Positions 31,942-41,231 of a stretch of 64,000 nucleotides of DNA are shown here, one piece after another. Position numbers and translations under genes: made by a program. Every line of letters begins with the position of its first letter. Position 1 is the stretch's first letter. The notes below the pieces were generated by a model. The model did no database searches. It saw nothing but the letters and a program-made list of their open reading frames with translations, and was not told where the DNA came from. The stretch is taken from NCBI GenBank assembly GCA_030144965.1, contig JAMPUU010000016.1:1-64000 (forward strand). Direction: 5' to 3'. This DNA is from Nitrospira sp. BO4. GTDB lineage: Bacteria > Nitrospirota > Nitrospiria > Nitrospirales > Nitrospiraceae.

Positions 31942-32251
31942 GTTTAGATTCTCCATCGGTTTTGATCAAGCACTCATATAGCCCTCCGCTGACTCATCCG
32001 ATCTATCCGGAAACATGAAAATACTGTATTCTCCCTGCCGGAATACGCCCTAGCAATGACATCGTGCCGTGGAAGCATCCAAATCCTGAGTGGCAAGATG
32101 TTTGCTCAGCGCATTGTCAACACGTCTTTCGGGCATTGCCCGTATCTGTTGCGCGCATTGCACGCAGATAGGAGGGCCAAGGCAACAAGATTGGTGGGCA
32201 CGTTTGTAGCCATGGCCTGATTAGTCGACACCACCACAGAAAGGAGTTGTT

Positions 32252-33088
32252 ATGGCAAAGCGAGCGGTGCTGATCGGGATCAACAAATACCAAATCCCCG
32301 GGGCGGATCTTAGTGGGTGTGTCAATGACGTGACAAATTTGAGTGAGGCGCTGAAAACCTACTATGGATTTACCGACAAGGACATGACGACGCTCACCGA
32401 TCTGAAGGCGACGAAGAAGGCGATGCAAGCCGCCATTAAAAAGCTGATTGGAGGCGGGAAGAATGGCGATGTTCTGCTGCTCCATTATTCGGGGCATGGG
32501 TCGAACGTGCCGGATGATAACGGTGACGAAGCGGATAAGCGCGACGAGATCTTATGTCCCACTGATCTAGATTGGAACGATCCATTCAGGGATGATTGGC
32601 TCCGAAAGACCTTGAACAAGCTTCGCAAGGGCGTGAGTCTGACTGTTATTATGGACTGCTGCCATTCCGGCACTATCACGCGTGTCATGAACCCGCCGGA
32701 CTCCCCGCGAAAACCACGATTTCTTCCCTGTCCATTGGATCTGATGGCGACAGAGTCTGGACGGAATTTGCGGGGAGCGCTTCGTGGGAAACTGGGAAAG
32801 GCGCCTCGCGGGCGTAAGCGGAAGAGCGATATCGTCAATGCCGATATCCAAGAGCTGCTCATCACCGGGTGTCGGGATACGCAAACGTCCGCCGATGCTC
32901 ACATCGGTGGTTCGTATAACGGGGCCTTGACCTATTATCTGGTCGAGTCGATCAAAGAGGCCGACGGCAAGCTGACCTACCGAGAGCTGCATCAACGTAC
33001 CGTCGCGAAACTGAAGAAGAACGACTTCGATCAAGTACCCCAGCTCGAAGGGCAACGCACGTCGTTCGATCGATTCTTTCTGAGTTAG
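32252..33088 (+). CDS. Caspase-like (peptidase C14, metacaspase-type) protein
   Basis: The protein has 278 residues, essentially one caspase domain. It begins KRAVLIGINKYQIPGADLSGCVNDV, as in bacterial metacaspases. The catalytic His is at 82 in LLHYSGHGS and the catalytic Cys at 137 in VIMDCCHSG, both intact. There is no signal peptide or membrane segment. The loop between the catalytic Cys and the C-terminal block (PRGRKRKSDIVNADIQELLITGCRDTQTS) is basic and could be a processing site. Cleavage after Arg or Lys is typical of this group. It is followed after a strong hairpin by the lipase-CHAT gene, another caspase-fold protease, suggesting that one processes or activates the other. Targets are unknown. 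Confidence 0.88.
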   Translation: MAKRAVLIGINKYQIPGADLSGCVNDVTNLSEALKTYYGFTDKDMTTLTDLKATKKAMQAAIKKLIGGGKNGDVLLLHYSGHGSNVPDDNGDEADKRDEILCPTDLDWNDPFRDDWLRKTLNKLRKGVSLTVIMDCCHSGTITRVMNPPDSPRKPRFLPCPLDLMATESGRNLRGALRGKLGKAPRGRKRKSDIVNADIQELLITGCRDTQTSADAHIGGSYNGALTYYLVESIKEADGKLTYRELHQRTVAKLKKNDFDQVPQLEGQRTSFDRFFLS

Positions 33089-33101
33089 TGAGACCAGGAC
33101 G

Positions 33102-33129
33102 GTGAGGGCGGCCTTCGGGCCGCCGTCAC
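33102..33129 (+). terminator. Strong hairpin between the caspase-like and lipase-CHAT genes
   Basis: GGCGGCC and GGCCGCC pair around a TTCG tetraloop, extended by GTGA/TCAC with one G-G mismatch. TTTC follows. It lies 13 bases after the caspase-like stop and 55 before the next start. It could end the transcript partially and set the ratio of the two products. Confidence 0.6.
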
Positions 33130-33184
33130 TTTCAAACATGGTGTTGGGCTACCCGACCGGTTCTCTCTAAGGAAGGATTCGGCG

Positions 33185-36100
33185 ATGAGCATAAGACAGA
33201 AACGGATCATGCAGCGCAAGCCGGACCGTCGGATCCATGACATGGATTGGGAGGAGTTTGAAACTCAGCTCTCCGGTTCCGCGCGCCGAAGCAAGTCTAG
33301 AACAGTATCGGACCAGGCATTGAGGGAGCACTTCGGGTCCGAGAAGCTTGAACGGCTGCAACGTCTAGCCGATCGTGCGAGATCGGCTCGACAAAAGCGC
33401 GACGTACTGCGAGGCAATATCATCTTTATCCCCGGCATCATGGGGTCCGAGTTGACCGTCACGGAAGATGGCGATGATGACACCGTGTGGGTCAGTTTCT
33501 TGCGGCTCATGGGAGGGGGAATCAAAAAGCTACAACTAGCTCCGGACGGTTCGCGGGAAGCCGATTCAACCTTGCGTGTCTATCCCAGTGGGCTCGACAA
33601 AGATAGCTATGCAGAGGCGATCTTGTGGCTGAAAGCGAACTGGAACGTTGAGCCCTTTGCCTACGACTGGCGAAAAGATCTGGATCAGGCGGCGGAAGGC
33701 TTGAAAGGTCTCGTGGAATCGAAGTTCAAAGACCAACCGGTCCACCTTGTCGCCCATTCCATGGGAGGTCTCGTGTCCCGGAATTTTATTCGGCTGTATC
33801 CCAAGACGTGGAAAGCCATGTCGGAGCCGAAGAAGGTACAGGGCGGTCGCCTCATTATGCTGGGCACGCCGAACTACGGTTCGTATGCCATTGCGCAAGC
33901 GATGGTGGCGAAAGACAAGCTGGTGAAGTGGTTGGCTGCGGCAGATCTACGACACGACTTGGACGAAGTGCTAGACGTCCTGAATGGATTCGTGGGGAGT
34001 TACCAGCTACTCCCTGCATACGCAAAGCTCTCTGTCCCAGAACAAAGTCTCTACGATCGAGGCACTTGGGGCCGGTATCCCATCCTGACCTCCCACCTCA
34101 ATCGGGCGCGCAAGTTCCACACGGACCTCGATGTGTCGGCGACGACCGATCCGGAGCGGATGACCTATATCGCCGGTTGCAATCAGGAAACGGTGTGCGG
34201 GGTAAGGATCGATGCGCCCGGCATGTTCGAGTTTGACATCACCTTGAAAGGCGATGGTCGCGTCACGCACGCACTGGGGCTGCTTCCCGGTGTGCCGACA
34301 TATTATGTCGACGAGATCCATGGTGACCTGCAGAAGCATGAACAGGTGCTTGAGGCCATCGATGAGATCCTGCGAACCGGCAAGACCGGCGCATTGGCGA
34401 CGGAACCAGTCACCGCCCGCGCAGTCCGCTCGGTGCCGTCCTCGCGTGTTCGTGCCGTGCAAGATCGACAGGATGCCGAGGAGATTCGCCAAATCGCGGA
34501 AGCGACGAATGCCAACCAAAGCAGCGCCGCAGAGCGCCGTCGGGCAGAGCGATTGCTCAGGCAAGCTGTCATGGTGCAGGCCTCTTCAAAGGTCCGGGCG
34601 GTGACGGATTCAGTCCCGGCCGAAACCTACGCAGTGCGGAAAAAGAAGACACAAAGAGAGAAGCCTATCTCCCTAAACGTTGAAATCGTTCAGGGTGACA
34701 TTCGCGATATCAAGACGACGGCGGTCGTGGTCGGGCACTACAGAGGGGTACCACCCGTGCGTGCGGTTGGAGCGCTGGACCAGGCGCTGGAGTTCTGGAT
34801 TTCCAAGGCCGTCAAACGCGGCATCATCGGTGGCGGGCTCGGCGAAGTATTTCTCATCCCCAATGTGCGCAAATCTCTTGCTGCCAATGCCGTGATCCTC
34901 GCCGGCATGGGCGAATACGGGCGTTTCAATCGGGAGGACCTGGATCTCCTCTTCGCCAATGTCACCTATGGCGTCACTGCGCTCGGATGGCGTGAATTCG
35001 CCACGGTTGTAGTCGGCTCGGGGGAAGGTAATTTGTCCTTGGAGCAGGCGATCGAAGGCATGCTGCAAGGCGTAGGGTCAGCGCTCAGACAACTGAAGGA
35101 CCAAGGGCATCTCGAGACCCTGCGTATCGTGGAGTACGATACAAATCGCTTGAAGGTGATCAAGGAGCTGTTGAATAGAATCTCACAGAACCAGAACGAT
35201 GGCTTGAAATTGCGCGTGATGGAGCGGCAGCTGCCGAAGCGTACGCATCGCAGACAACAATCGAAGCCGGCCAACCAGGATACGATGAAGGGGAGCCGGA
35301 TTACGATCGAACGCGACCATGACGTGTTCCGGTTCTCAGCCATCAGGGAACAGGCGGTTATTCCAGTCCGAGAAATCACGATTCAATCCTCGTATGCAGA
35401 AGGAGCGGCCGAACTCCTGAAGGAGTCTCGAAGTTTGGAGGATCAGCAGAAATACGGAAAGCTCTTACACAGCTACCTCATGCCGGAAGACTTCCAGGAT
35501 ATGGTCGATATCACGCCGCTCACCCTCATGGTTGACCGTTCCACAGCGGCATTCCCGTGGGAGATGGCTGCATTCGAACAACACGGGAAAGCCATTTTTT
35601 ATGGGCCTGGCCGGCAACTGACGCGGCAATTCCGCACCACCTTGTCTGGCCCGCCGGGACTGGTTGCGACGACGACTGCCGACAGCCTGCGCGTGCTGGT
35701 CATCGCTGACCCGGCTCCGGAGGTCGACCTGCAATTGCCGGGAGCGCGGGAGGAAGGTCGCACTGTGGTGAAAGTTCTGCAAAGCATGAAGGAGAGACAG
35801 GGCCTGAATATCTCAATCGAGCAACGGATCGGGGCGAATGAATGTGATCCGGTCGAACTGCTTGCGCTGATCCTGAGCGAGGAGTTCGATTTGATTCATT
35901 ACTCGGGGCATGGCGACTTCGACGAAAAAAATCCTTCCAAGAGCGGATGGATTTTCGGCAAAGAGAACGTGCTGTCCGCGAGGGATGTGTTTCGAGCGCG
36001 GCACGTGCCGCGCCTGATTTTTGCCAACGCCTGCTTCTCCGGCGTCGTTCGATCCGGGAAGCCCTTTACGCTGCAGGAATCGAATCGAAGCCTTGCGGGG

Positions 36101-36358
36101 TTGGCCCAAGCTTTTTTTGAGCGAGGCGTCCAGAACTACATTGGGACCGGCTGGCCTGTGGATGACGCAGCGGCATTAGAGTTTGCGAAGGTCTTTTATA
36201 CGGAAGCGCTGTCCGGCAATGATCTTGGGAGCTCTCTATCGAAGGCCAGAGCAGCTATCCTTATGAGTGGGTCGACATGGGGCGCCTATCAACACTACGG
36301 TCAAGCCACCGCGAAACTGATCGCCCTGTCAAAGAAGAACGGCACAAGCGCCTCGTAG
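33185..36358 (+). CDS. Lipase, M17-N-like and CHAT protease fusion protein
   Basis: The protein has 1057 residues, starting at an ATG with AAGGAAGG upstream. Residues about 70-390 are an alpha/beta hydrolase of the LCAT-like lipase type: IIFIPGIMGSELTV, then AHSMGG with nucleophile Ser192, and VTHALGL late in the domain. Residues about 400-490 are a charged helical linker. Residues about 500-650 resemble the N-terminal macro-like domain of M17 aminopeptidases (LNVEIVQGDIRDIKTTAVVV, GLGEVFLIP). The C-terminal 350 residues are a CHAT (caspase-fold) protease with His909 in IHYSGHGDFDE and Cys950 in IFANACFSG. Intact catalytic residues in both enzymes suggest a proteolytically controlled phospholipase effector. 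It is the last gene of the module. I know no named family with this full arrangement. Confidence 0.8.
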   Translation: MSIRQKRIMQRKPDRRIHDMDWEEFETQLSGSARRSKSRTVSDQALREHFGSEKLERLQRLADRARSARQKRDVLRGNIIFIPGIMGSELTVTEDGDDDTVWVSFLRLMGGGIKKLQLAPDGSREADSTLRVYPSGLDKDSYAEAILWLKANWNVEPFAYDWRKDLDQAAEGLKGLVESKFKDQPVHLVAHSMGGLVSRNFIRLYPKTWKAMSEPKKVQGGRLIMLGTPNYGSYAIAQAMVAKDKLVKWLAAADLRHDLDEVLDVLNGFVGSYQLLPAYAKLSVPEQSLYDRGTWGRYPILTSHLNRARKFHTDLDVSATTDPERMTYIAGCNQETVCGVRIDAPGMFEFDITLKGDGRVTHALGLLPGVPTYYVDEIHGDLQKHEQVLEAIDEILRTGKTGALATEPVTARAVRSVPSSRVRAVQDRQDAEEIRQIAEATNANQSSAAERRRAERLLRQAVMVQASSKVRAVTDSVPAETYAVRKKKTQREKPISLNVEIVQGDIRDIKTTAVVVGHYRGVPPVRAVGALDQALEFWISKAVKRGIIGGGLGEVFLIPNVRKSLAANAVILAGMGEYGRFNREDLDLLFANVTYGVTALGWREFATVVVGSGEGNLSLEQAIEGMLQGVGSALRQLKDQGHLETLRIVEYDTNRLKVIKELLNRISQNQNDGLKLRVMERQLPKRTHRRQQSKPANQDTMKGSRITIERDHDVFRFSAIREQAVIPVREITIQSSYAEGAAELLKESRSLEDQQKYGKLLHSYLMPEDFQDMVDITPLTLMVDRSTAAFPWEMAAFEQHGKAIFYGPGRQLTRQFRTTLSGPPGLVATTTADSLRVLVIADPAPEVDLQLPGAREEGRTVVKVLQSMKERQGLNISIEQRIGANECDPVELLALILSEEFDLIHYSGHGDFDEKNPSKSGWIFGKENVLSARDVFRARHVPRLIFANACFSGVVRSGKPFTLQESNRSLAGLAQAFFERGVQNYIGTGWPVDDAAALEFAKVFYTEALSGNDLGSSLSKARAAILMSGSTWGAYQHYGQATAKLIALSKKNGTSAS

Positions 36359-36450
36359 TCTCGTGGACATGTGGAGGAGATTCTTGGGTGGTGAAGCCGG
36401 ATGAACGGCTTGAAATCGCTACCGCCGCCAAAGCTATGGCTGGGGTCGAT

Positions 36451-36478
36451 CGTGCGGGGCGTGTGACCACCCCGCACG
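36451..36478. terminator. Bidirectional-type hairpin between lipase-CHAT and FKBP genes
   Basis: CGTGCGGGG and CCCCGCACG pair in a nine-base stem with a ten-base loop between two convergent genes, ten bases from the FKBP stop. It probably ends both transcripts, though neither side has a T-run. Confidence 0.6.
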
Positions 36479-36487
36479 CGAGGAGTA

Positions 36488-37036
36488 TCACTCTGATATC
36501 GGTGCCATCGCGACGTCCAGGACCTTGATGTCGAGATAGAGTGTCTTGCCGGCGAGGGGATGGTTGAAGTCGAGCACGACGGTATCGTTCTTTACCTCAG
36601 AAATACGCGGAAAAACCTTTCGTCCATCGGCGGTTTTCCCCTCCAACTGTGTCCCCACTTTCCGGGAATCAGCCGGTACCATCTTCTTGTCCACTTCTTG
36701 AAACGCTTTGGGGTCGATGGTGCCATAGCCCTCGGTGGGGGGGACCGTAAACTTCTTTTTCTCTCCGGACGCCATGCCCTCGATCGCCTTTTCGACACCC
36801 GGAATGAGTTGATGACTGCCCTGTGTGACCTTCAACGGTTCCCCACCCACGTTCGTATCCACGATCGATTGATCGTCCAGCTTGAGCGTGTACTCCAAGG
36901 TGACTTGCTTACCATGTGAGACAGTCATTGCGTATGCCCCTTTCTTGGACTCTCCTGCCGAAGCAAAAACGGCCGAGAGCAATAGAACCGCGCACCAACC
37001 GCACACCGCTTGAAACAATAGATATGGATGTCTCAT
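36488..37036 (-). CDS. Exported FKBP-type (SlyD-like) peptidyl-prolyl isomerase
   Basis: The protein has 182 residues with an N-terminal signal-like hydrophobic segment (WCAVLLLSAVFASAGES). The mature part has FKBP features: VTLEYTLKLDDQSIVDTN, HQLIPGVEKAIEGMASGEKKKFTVPPTEGYG, and an inserted-flap region (VGTQLEGKTADGRKVFPRI) followed by DFNHPLAGKTLYLDIKVL, as in SlyD. There is no His-rich metal tail. Export suggests a role in folding periplasmic proteins. GGAGG lies upstream of the ATG at 37036. The gene is alone, convergent with the lipase-CHAT gene. Confidence 0.88.
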   Translation of the reverse strand: MRHPYLLFQAVCGWCAVLLLSAVFASAGESKKGAYAMTVSHGKQVTLEYTLKLDDQSIVDTNVGGEPLKVTQGSHQLIPGVEKAIEGMASGEKKKFTVPPTEGYGTIDPKAFQEVDKKMVPADSRKVGTQLEGKTADGRKVFPRISEVKNDTVVLDFNHPLAGKTLYLDIKVLDVAMAPISE

Positions 37037-37298
37037 AGGCTAACCTCCTGTGAGAAGTGGTTCGTATATAGACTGGAAAGGTCGCGGGACGAACGTGTGA
37101 GGACGAGCGATCGGTTCCAGGCTAGGTGATTTGGATATTGTTCACGCTACTGCATTCACTCGTGTGGGGCCACTCGGCAAGTTACTAGCTGTTCAATTGT
37201 GATACAGAACGATCAAAACACGAGCGAAAATTAACGATGACGATCGGGGTGTGCATGTTCTCCGTCCAGTAGGTGAGATGTTGCTGGAATAATGTGCG

Positions 37299-37661
37299 TT
37301 AGGTGTCGACTAGAACCTTAAATCCACCGTAGACCATGCGCTTGCAGTCGAACGGCATGTCTTTGGAGTCGCACATGTCTGCCAGGCGCGGGTCTTTCAT
37401 GACCTTGGCATTGACGCGGTCTCGATGCGCCCGCGACTTGTAGAGAATATAGGCGAACACGATCGTCTCGCCGGACTTGACCTTCATTTGACGCGGGAAT
37501 GGAACGCCCATCTTAATGTTGAGATCGTCACCGACGCACTCCTTATAGTCGAGCGCGCCATGTTCGCGCCAAATTTCCCCCGCCTTCTGTGCCAGACGGC
37601 GGTAGGCGTTCAATTTCTTCTTCGGAACGGGCAAGACAAATCCATCGACATAGCGGGCCAT
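37299..37661 (-). CDS. DUF1428 family protein
   Basis: The ATG at 37661, with GGAGG upstream, gives 120 residues. The sequence YVDGFVLPVPKKKLNAYRRLAQKAGEIW with EHGALDYKECVGDD and FAYILYKSRAHRDRVNAKVMKDPR is that of DUF1428, a family with a ferredoxin-like (dimeric alpha-beta barrel) fold. No biochemical role is established for it. The gene follows a VOC family gene by 83 bases on the same strand and is the last of a series of small stress-type proteins running from 42756 down to here. There is no sign of truncation. Confidence 0.85.
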   Translation of the reverse strand: MARYVDGFVLPVPKKKLNAYRRLAQKAGEIWREHGALDYKECVGDDLNIKMGVPFPRQMKVKSGETIVFAYILYKSRAHRDRVNAKVMKDPRLADMCDSKDMPFDCKRMVYGGFKVLVDT

Positions 37662-37744
37662 ACGGACCTCCTTTGATTGCGTGTAACTGGCTGGGAGCGA
37701 ATAGATATTCGCTCCCGCACCGTTTGTGTGTTGAATGCCATCGG

Positions 37745-38209
37745 CTAGCCGCAAGCCTTCCGCGCCTGCTCCTGAAGCTCGGTCGGATTCACATCGCGAA
37801 CGTGCGTGGCGATCGACCAGTGGTGTCCGAAGGGGTCTTCGAGCAGGCCGTACCGGTCTCCCCAGAACATATCGGCGACCGGCATCGTGATTTTCGCGCC
37901 GGCAGCGACGGCTTGGTTGAAGACCGCCTCCACATCGTGGACATAGAGGTGGATGGTAACGGGCGAACCTTTGAGCGACTTGGGCCCGAACGAGTTATGA
38001 CCGGGAAATTCATCGACGAGCATGACGGGAGAGTCCCCGATTCGGATCAGGGCATGCAGGAGCTTTCCCTCTGGTCCGGGGACCTTTCCCAGCTCCACCG
38101 CATTGAAGGCCTTCTTGTAAAATTCAATCGCATCCGCGGCACCGGCGCACACCAAGTGCGGGGTTACCGTACGCATCCCATCGGGAATCGGCTTGACCTG
38201 CTTGTTCAT
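37745..38209 (-). CDS. VOC (glyoxalase/PhnB-like) family protein
   Basis: This 154-residue protein has the PhnB-like VOC pattern: MRTVTPHLVCAGAADAIEFYKKAFNA at the start, LHALIRIGDSPVMLVDEFP, then VTIHLYVHDVEAVFNQAVAAGAKI and WGDRYGLLEDPFGHHWSIAT. The VOC fold binds a divalent metal through His and Glu residues, here likely the HLYV His and the EDPFGHHW segment. Substrates of PhnB-like proteins are mostly unknown; some confer antibiotic resistance or act on small electrophiles. It has a clear AAAGGAG ribosome-binding site and lies among several other VOC and YCII genes. Confidence 0.85.
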   Translation of the reverse strand: MNKQVKPIPDGMRTVTPHLVCAGAADAIEFYKKAFNAVELGKVPGPEGKLLHALIRIGDSPVMLVDEFPGHNSFGPKSLKGSPVTIHLYVHDVEAVFNQAVAAGAKITMPVADMFWGDRYGLLEDPFGHHWSIATHVRDVNPTELQEQARKACG

Positions 38210-38355
38210 GGCTTTCTCCTTTCGGTTGAAACGGCTCGTCTTACCTTTTCTTGGCTCTCAATGTTAGGGCGACGCTCAATTGGACGGGAGGCCTACCGCC
38301 TCGAAGCGCGGCACAGCGATGCGCTTCTCGCTGTGCCACGGCGATAGCCGGAGCG

Positions 38356-38784
38356 TTACTTGGCGCGGTCGTTCGGTTCCCACAGCGCGAATTCATTGTC
38401 TTCCGTGTCTCGACATATTACGAAATAGCCCATCTTCGGTACCGCCGTTTTGGGCTTGCAGATCGTGCCGCCAAGCTTCTCGACCTTCGCCGCTGATTTG
38501 TCCACTGAGGACACCGCCATATAGTTGGTGATGGAATGCTTGGGGTACTTGCGCACGATCAATCCACCATCCGGTGTCCCGTCGAGGCCACCTGTGTCGA
38601 TGTGCCAGTAATCCTCCGCTCCGGGAAACTGCTCGATCTTCCACCCGAACAACGAGCTGTAAAACTTCTTGGCACGCTGGGGATCGTCCGCCGGGACGTC
38701 GAACCAGCAGATGCTCGCTGAGGCGCGGATGCTTTTCGTACCTTTCCGCTTTGTTGTCGACTTGGCTTTGGATTGCGTACTCAT
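38356..38784 (-). CDS. VOC (glyoxalase) family protein
   Basis: From the ATG at 38784 (AAAGGAG upstream) the protein has 142 residues. A basic N-terminal tail (STQSKAKSTTKRKGTKS) precedes a VOC domain: ICWFDVPADDPQRAKKFYSSLFGWKIEQFPG and FVICRDTEDNEFALWEPN. This group is often annotated as glyoxalase or extradiol dioxygenase-like without known substrate. The basic tail is unusual and could bind nucleic acid or be disordered. The gene lies between two other small-enzyme genes on the same strand, separated by 146 and 82 bases, so each may have its own promoter. Confidence 0.8.
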   Translation of the reverse strand: MSTQSKAKSTTKRKGTKSIRASASICWFDVPADDPQRAKKFYSSLFGWKIEQFPGAEDYWHIDTGGLDGTPDGGLIVRKYPKHSITNYMAVSSVDKSAAKVEKLGGTICKPKTAVPKMGYFVICRDTEDNEFALWEPNDRAK

Positions 38785-38866
38785 GTGTTTCTCCTTTGAC
38801 GTTAGTAAGGGCGCTTCGTTTTCGGATTCTTGCAATCAGCTGTAGGCCATGCGCCTCAACTCGCCG

Positions 38867-39163
38867 CTATCCGCCGGCCATTGCCCCCACAATCAGGAAC
38901 GGCTCGTTTCCCGTCACGACGGCTTCGGGCAGCGGGGTATCGGGCGATTCGTGAGAGAGGTCTTGCTCGCAGGCAAAGAAGCGCACGAACGCCCGGCGCT
39001 TGCGCGTCACATGATCGCGCACCGTCCCGCGCAACATCGGATAGCGGGCTTCAAGCGCGTCGAGGATTGCACGTTGCGTCACCGGACCGTTGACCTCAAG
39101 GGTCACTTCACCGTTGACGTGCGCCAGGGTTCGCAGATGTTGCGGAAGAATCACACGAACCAT
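38867..39163 (-). CDS. MoaD/ThiS-like small beta-grasp protein
   Basis: The ATG at 39163 with GACGGAGAAGAG upstream gives 98 residues. The fold pattern is [26 protein letters not shown] with [18 protein letters not shown], and the chain ends in GAMAGG. A C-terminal Gly-Gly is the feature used by ThiS and MoaD to form a thiocarboxylate for sulfur transfer. The next gene upstream, 65 bases away, encodes an Asp-box propeller protein, and this pairing seems to recur in bacterial genomes. No E1-like activating enzyme (ThiF/MoeB) gene is near, so the role is uncertain. Confidence 0.75.
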   Translation of the reverse strand: MVRVILPQHLRTLAHVNGEVTLEVNGPVTQRAILDALEARYPMLRGTVRDHVTRKRRAFVRFFACEQDLSHESPDTPLPEAVVTGNEPFLIVGAMAGG

Positions 39164-39228
39164 CTCTTCTCCGTCGTTCGTATCTCGTTTCAGACGACCG
39201 CGGTCTCCTACGAAATACGCTTCACGTC

Positions 39229-40413
39229 TCACTGGAGTGTCTGCACCTCGACTGACAAGACCGCCGGTAGGTCGTGGACAATTGGCGCCCAGCTGTCGCC
39301 GCCATCGGCCGAGCCATAGACTTGTCCGCCGGTCGTTCCAAAATAAATGCCACAGGGATCGAGCCGATCGACGGTCATCGCGTCCCGCAGAATATTGACA
39401 TAGCAATTCTCCTGCGGCAGGCCCTTTGTCAGCGCCTCCCATTCGTCGCCTCCCGTGCGGCTGCGATATACGCGCAGCTTGCCTTCCGGAGGATAGTGTT
39501 CGGAGTCGCTCTTGATCGGCACGACGTAGACTGTGTTCGGTTCATGGGCATGGACGGCGATCGGGAATCCGAAATCGCTCGGCAAGTTGCCGCTGATCTC
39601 GTGCCAGGACTCGCCGGCGTCGTCGCTCCGCAACACGTCCCAGTGCTTCTGCATGAACAACACATTCGGGCGTGATGGATGCATGGCGATGTTGTGCACG
39701 CAGTGCCCGACATCTGCATCCGGATCGGGCAACTCATACTGCGATTTCAAACCGCGGTTGATCGCCCGCCATGTCTGGCCACCATCATCTGTGCGGAACG
39801 CGCCGGCCGCGGAGATGGCAATATACATACGTTGAGGATTCGTCCGATCCAACATAACCGTATGCAGGCACATCCCACCGGCACCCGGTTGCCACAGATT
39901 TCCTTTCACATCGCGTAGTCCGGCAAGCTCGTGCCACGTCTGCCCACCGTTGGTCGACCGGAACAAGGCCGCGTCCTCGACTCCGGCGTACACCGTATCG
40001 GGATCGGTCAATGACGGTTCGAGATGCCACACTCGTTTGAATTCCCACGGGCGCTGCGAGCCGTCATAATGTTGGTGTGTCGTGAGCGGTTTCCCTGTTT
40101 CCGCGGACGTGTCGTAGCGAAACATGTTGCTCTCACCCTTCGGCATGCCGTCGGACCCCATCAGATCTTCGGGTTTGGTGCCGGGGGCGTTCCAGGTTTT
40201 CCCGCCGTCATCCGAGCGTTGAATGACTTGCCCGAACCAACTGCTGGTCTGCGAGGCATACAATCGATTCGGATCGACCGCCGAACCCGTGATGTGGTAG
40301 AGCTCCCATCCTCCGAAGTGTGGCCCTTGCACGTCCCACTGTTTGCGTGAGCCGTCCGATGTCAGAATGAACGCTCCCTTTCTGGTGCCGACCAGCAGCC
40401 GTACCCTGCTCAT
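39229..40413 (-). CDS. Asp-box (BNR/sialidase-type) beta-propeller protein
   Basis: The protein has 394 residues and at least five Asp-box motifs: [36 protein letters not shown] and GSADGGDSW. These belong to the propeller blades of exo-alpha-sialidase-like or VPS10-like proteins. There is no signal peptide and the catalytic Arg triad of sialidases cannot be identified, so enzymatic function is doubtful. The starting sequence [18 protein letters not shown] is typical of bacterial WD40/YVTN/BNR-like glycosidase annotations. It is followed by the MoaD-like gene on the same strand. A scaffold or binding role in the cytoplasm is possible. Confidence 0.8.
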   Translation of the reverse strand: MSRVRLLVGTRKGAFILTSDGSRKQWDVQGPHFGGWELYHITGSAVDPNRLYASQTSSWFGQVIQRSDDGGKTWNAPGTKPEDLMGSDGMPKGESNMFRYDTSAETGKPLTTHQHYDGSQRPWEFKRVWHLEPSLTDPDTVYAGVEDAALFRSTNGGQTWHELAGLRDVKGNLWQPGAGGMCLHTVMLDRTNPQRMYIAISAAGAFRTDDGGQTWRAINRGLKSQYELPDPDADVGHCVHNIAMHPSRPNVLFMQKHWDVLRSDDAGESWHEISGNLPSDFGFPIAVHAHEPNTVYVVPIKSDSEHYPPEGKLRVYRSRTGGDEWEALTKGLPQENCYVNILRDAMTVDRLDPCGIYFGTTGGQVYGSADGGDSWAPIVHDLPAVLSVEVQTLQ

Positions 40414-40486
40414 GTAGGACTCCTTTCTCGCTACGCCCCGGTTTTTAGCGGCCGGCCACCAGCCGCTTTGTCCACTCGTCGTCCGA

Positions 40487-41086
40487 CTACTGCTTCCGCG
40501 TATAGGTGATTTCCATTCCCTTCATTTCTTTCTCGCCCTTGTGGGCCCCATACATCTCAAAGATCTGGGTGTTCTGATCGACGAGCTTCCACACTGCGCG
40601 ATGGGTCATGTGCCCGCCACCCGGTTCGTCATGCCCTCCCTTGAGCGTGATCGTCTTACCGTCCGCGGTGGCCGTACCTTCCATCAAGAAAATTCCCGTG
40701 CCCATCGAATCGATCCAGGTCGACACATACTTCTTGCGCAGATTGTCATACCCGGTCGTCCCGACACCCGAATACGGCTGGCCCATCATGCTGCCGGTAT
40801 ATTCCTGTTGAAGAAACCGCCCGCCTAAGATGGCCTTCATTTCGACGGTGCCACTTGATTCCATCGGCGGTTTACCGGGCTCCATCCATTCCTTGGTCTG
40901 TGTCGTCCAGCTTCCGGCCAGGTTTTCCAATTGCTTGTGCGGTTCTCCGGGCGTGGCTAGTTTTTGCCACATCTCCATCATGGCTTTTTCATCCATAGGC
41001 GCGGCGTGTTTTTTCTCTTTAGCCAGAACTGGCAAGCCCAGTAACGTGATGCACAACGTCGTAACGGTAAGAGACATGAAACGCAT
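40487..41086 (-). CDS. Exported DUF1579 family protein
   Basis: From the ATG at 41086 with GGAGG upstream the protein has 199 residues. A signal peptide ([14 protein letters not shown]) precedes a domain with [54 protein letters not shown] and [16 protein letters not shown], which identifies DUF1579. These proteins appear to be lipocalin-like beta-barrels of unknown function, common in soil and water bacteria. It is located between a SRPBCC gene and the Asp-box gene on the same strand. The Met-rich stretch near the mature N-terminus ([12 protein letters not shown]) is a small oddity. Confidence 0.8.
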   Translation of the reverse strand: MRFMSLTVTTLCITLLGLPVLAKEKKHAAPMDEKAMMEMWQKLATPGEPHKQLENLAGSWTTQTKEWMEPGKPPMESSGTVEMKAILGGRFLQQEYTGSMMGQPYSGVGTTGYDNLRKKYVSTWIDSMGTGIFLMEGTATADGKTITLKGGHDEPGGGHMTHRAVWKLVDQNTQIFEMYGAHKGEKEMKGMEITYTRKQ

Positions 41087-41231
41087 AGTGGCCTCCTTGT
41101 AAGGTATCAAGCCTTGATTTCTGGTTCGGCTGTTGACTGTCATACGATAGTCGCTCCGTGATTGGAAAATCGACATTCGGCTTTCATGAGCTTCGCCGTG
41201 TACCAGCCCCCTCATTCTCTTCAGCTGATGG

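Noticed and set aside
37589..38347. 252-codon plus-strand frame across DUF1428 and VOC genes
   Set aside because: It spans two well-supported minus-strand genes and their gap, with no protein-like motif.
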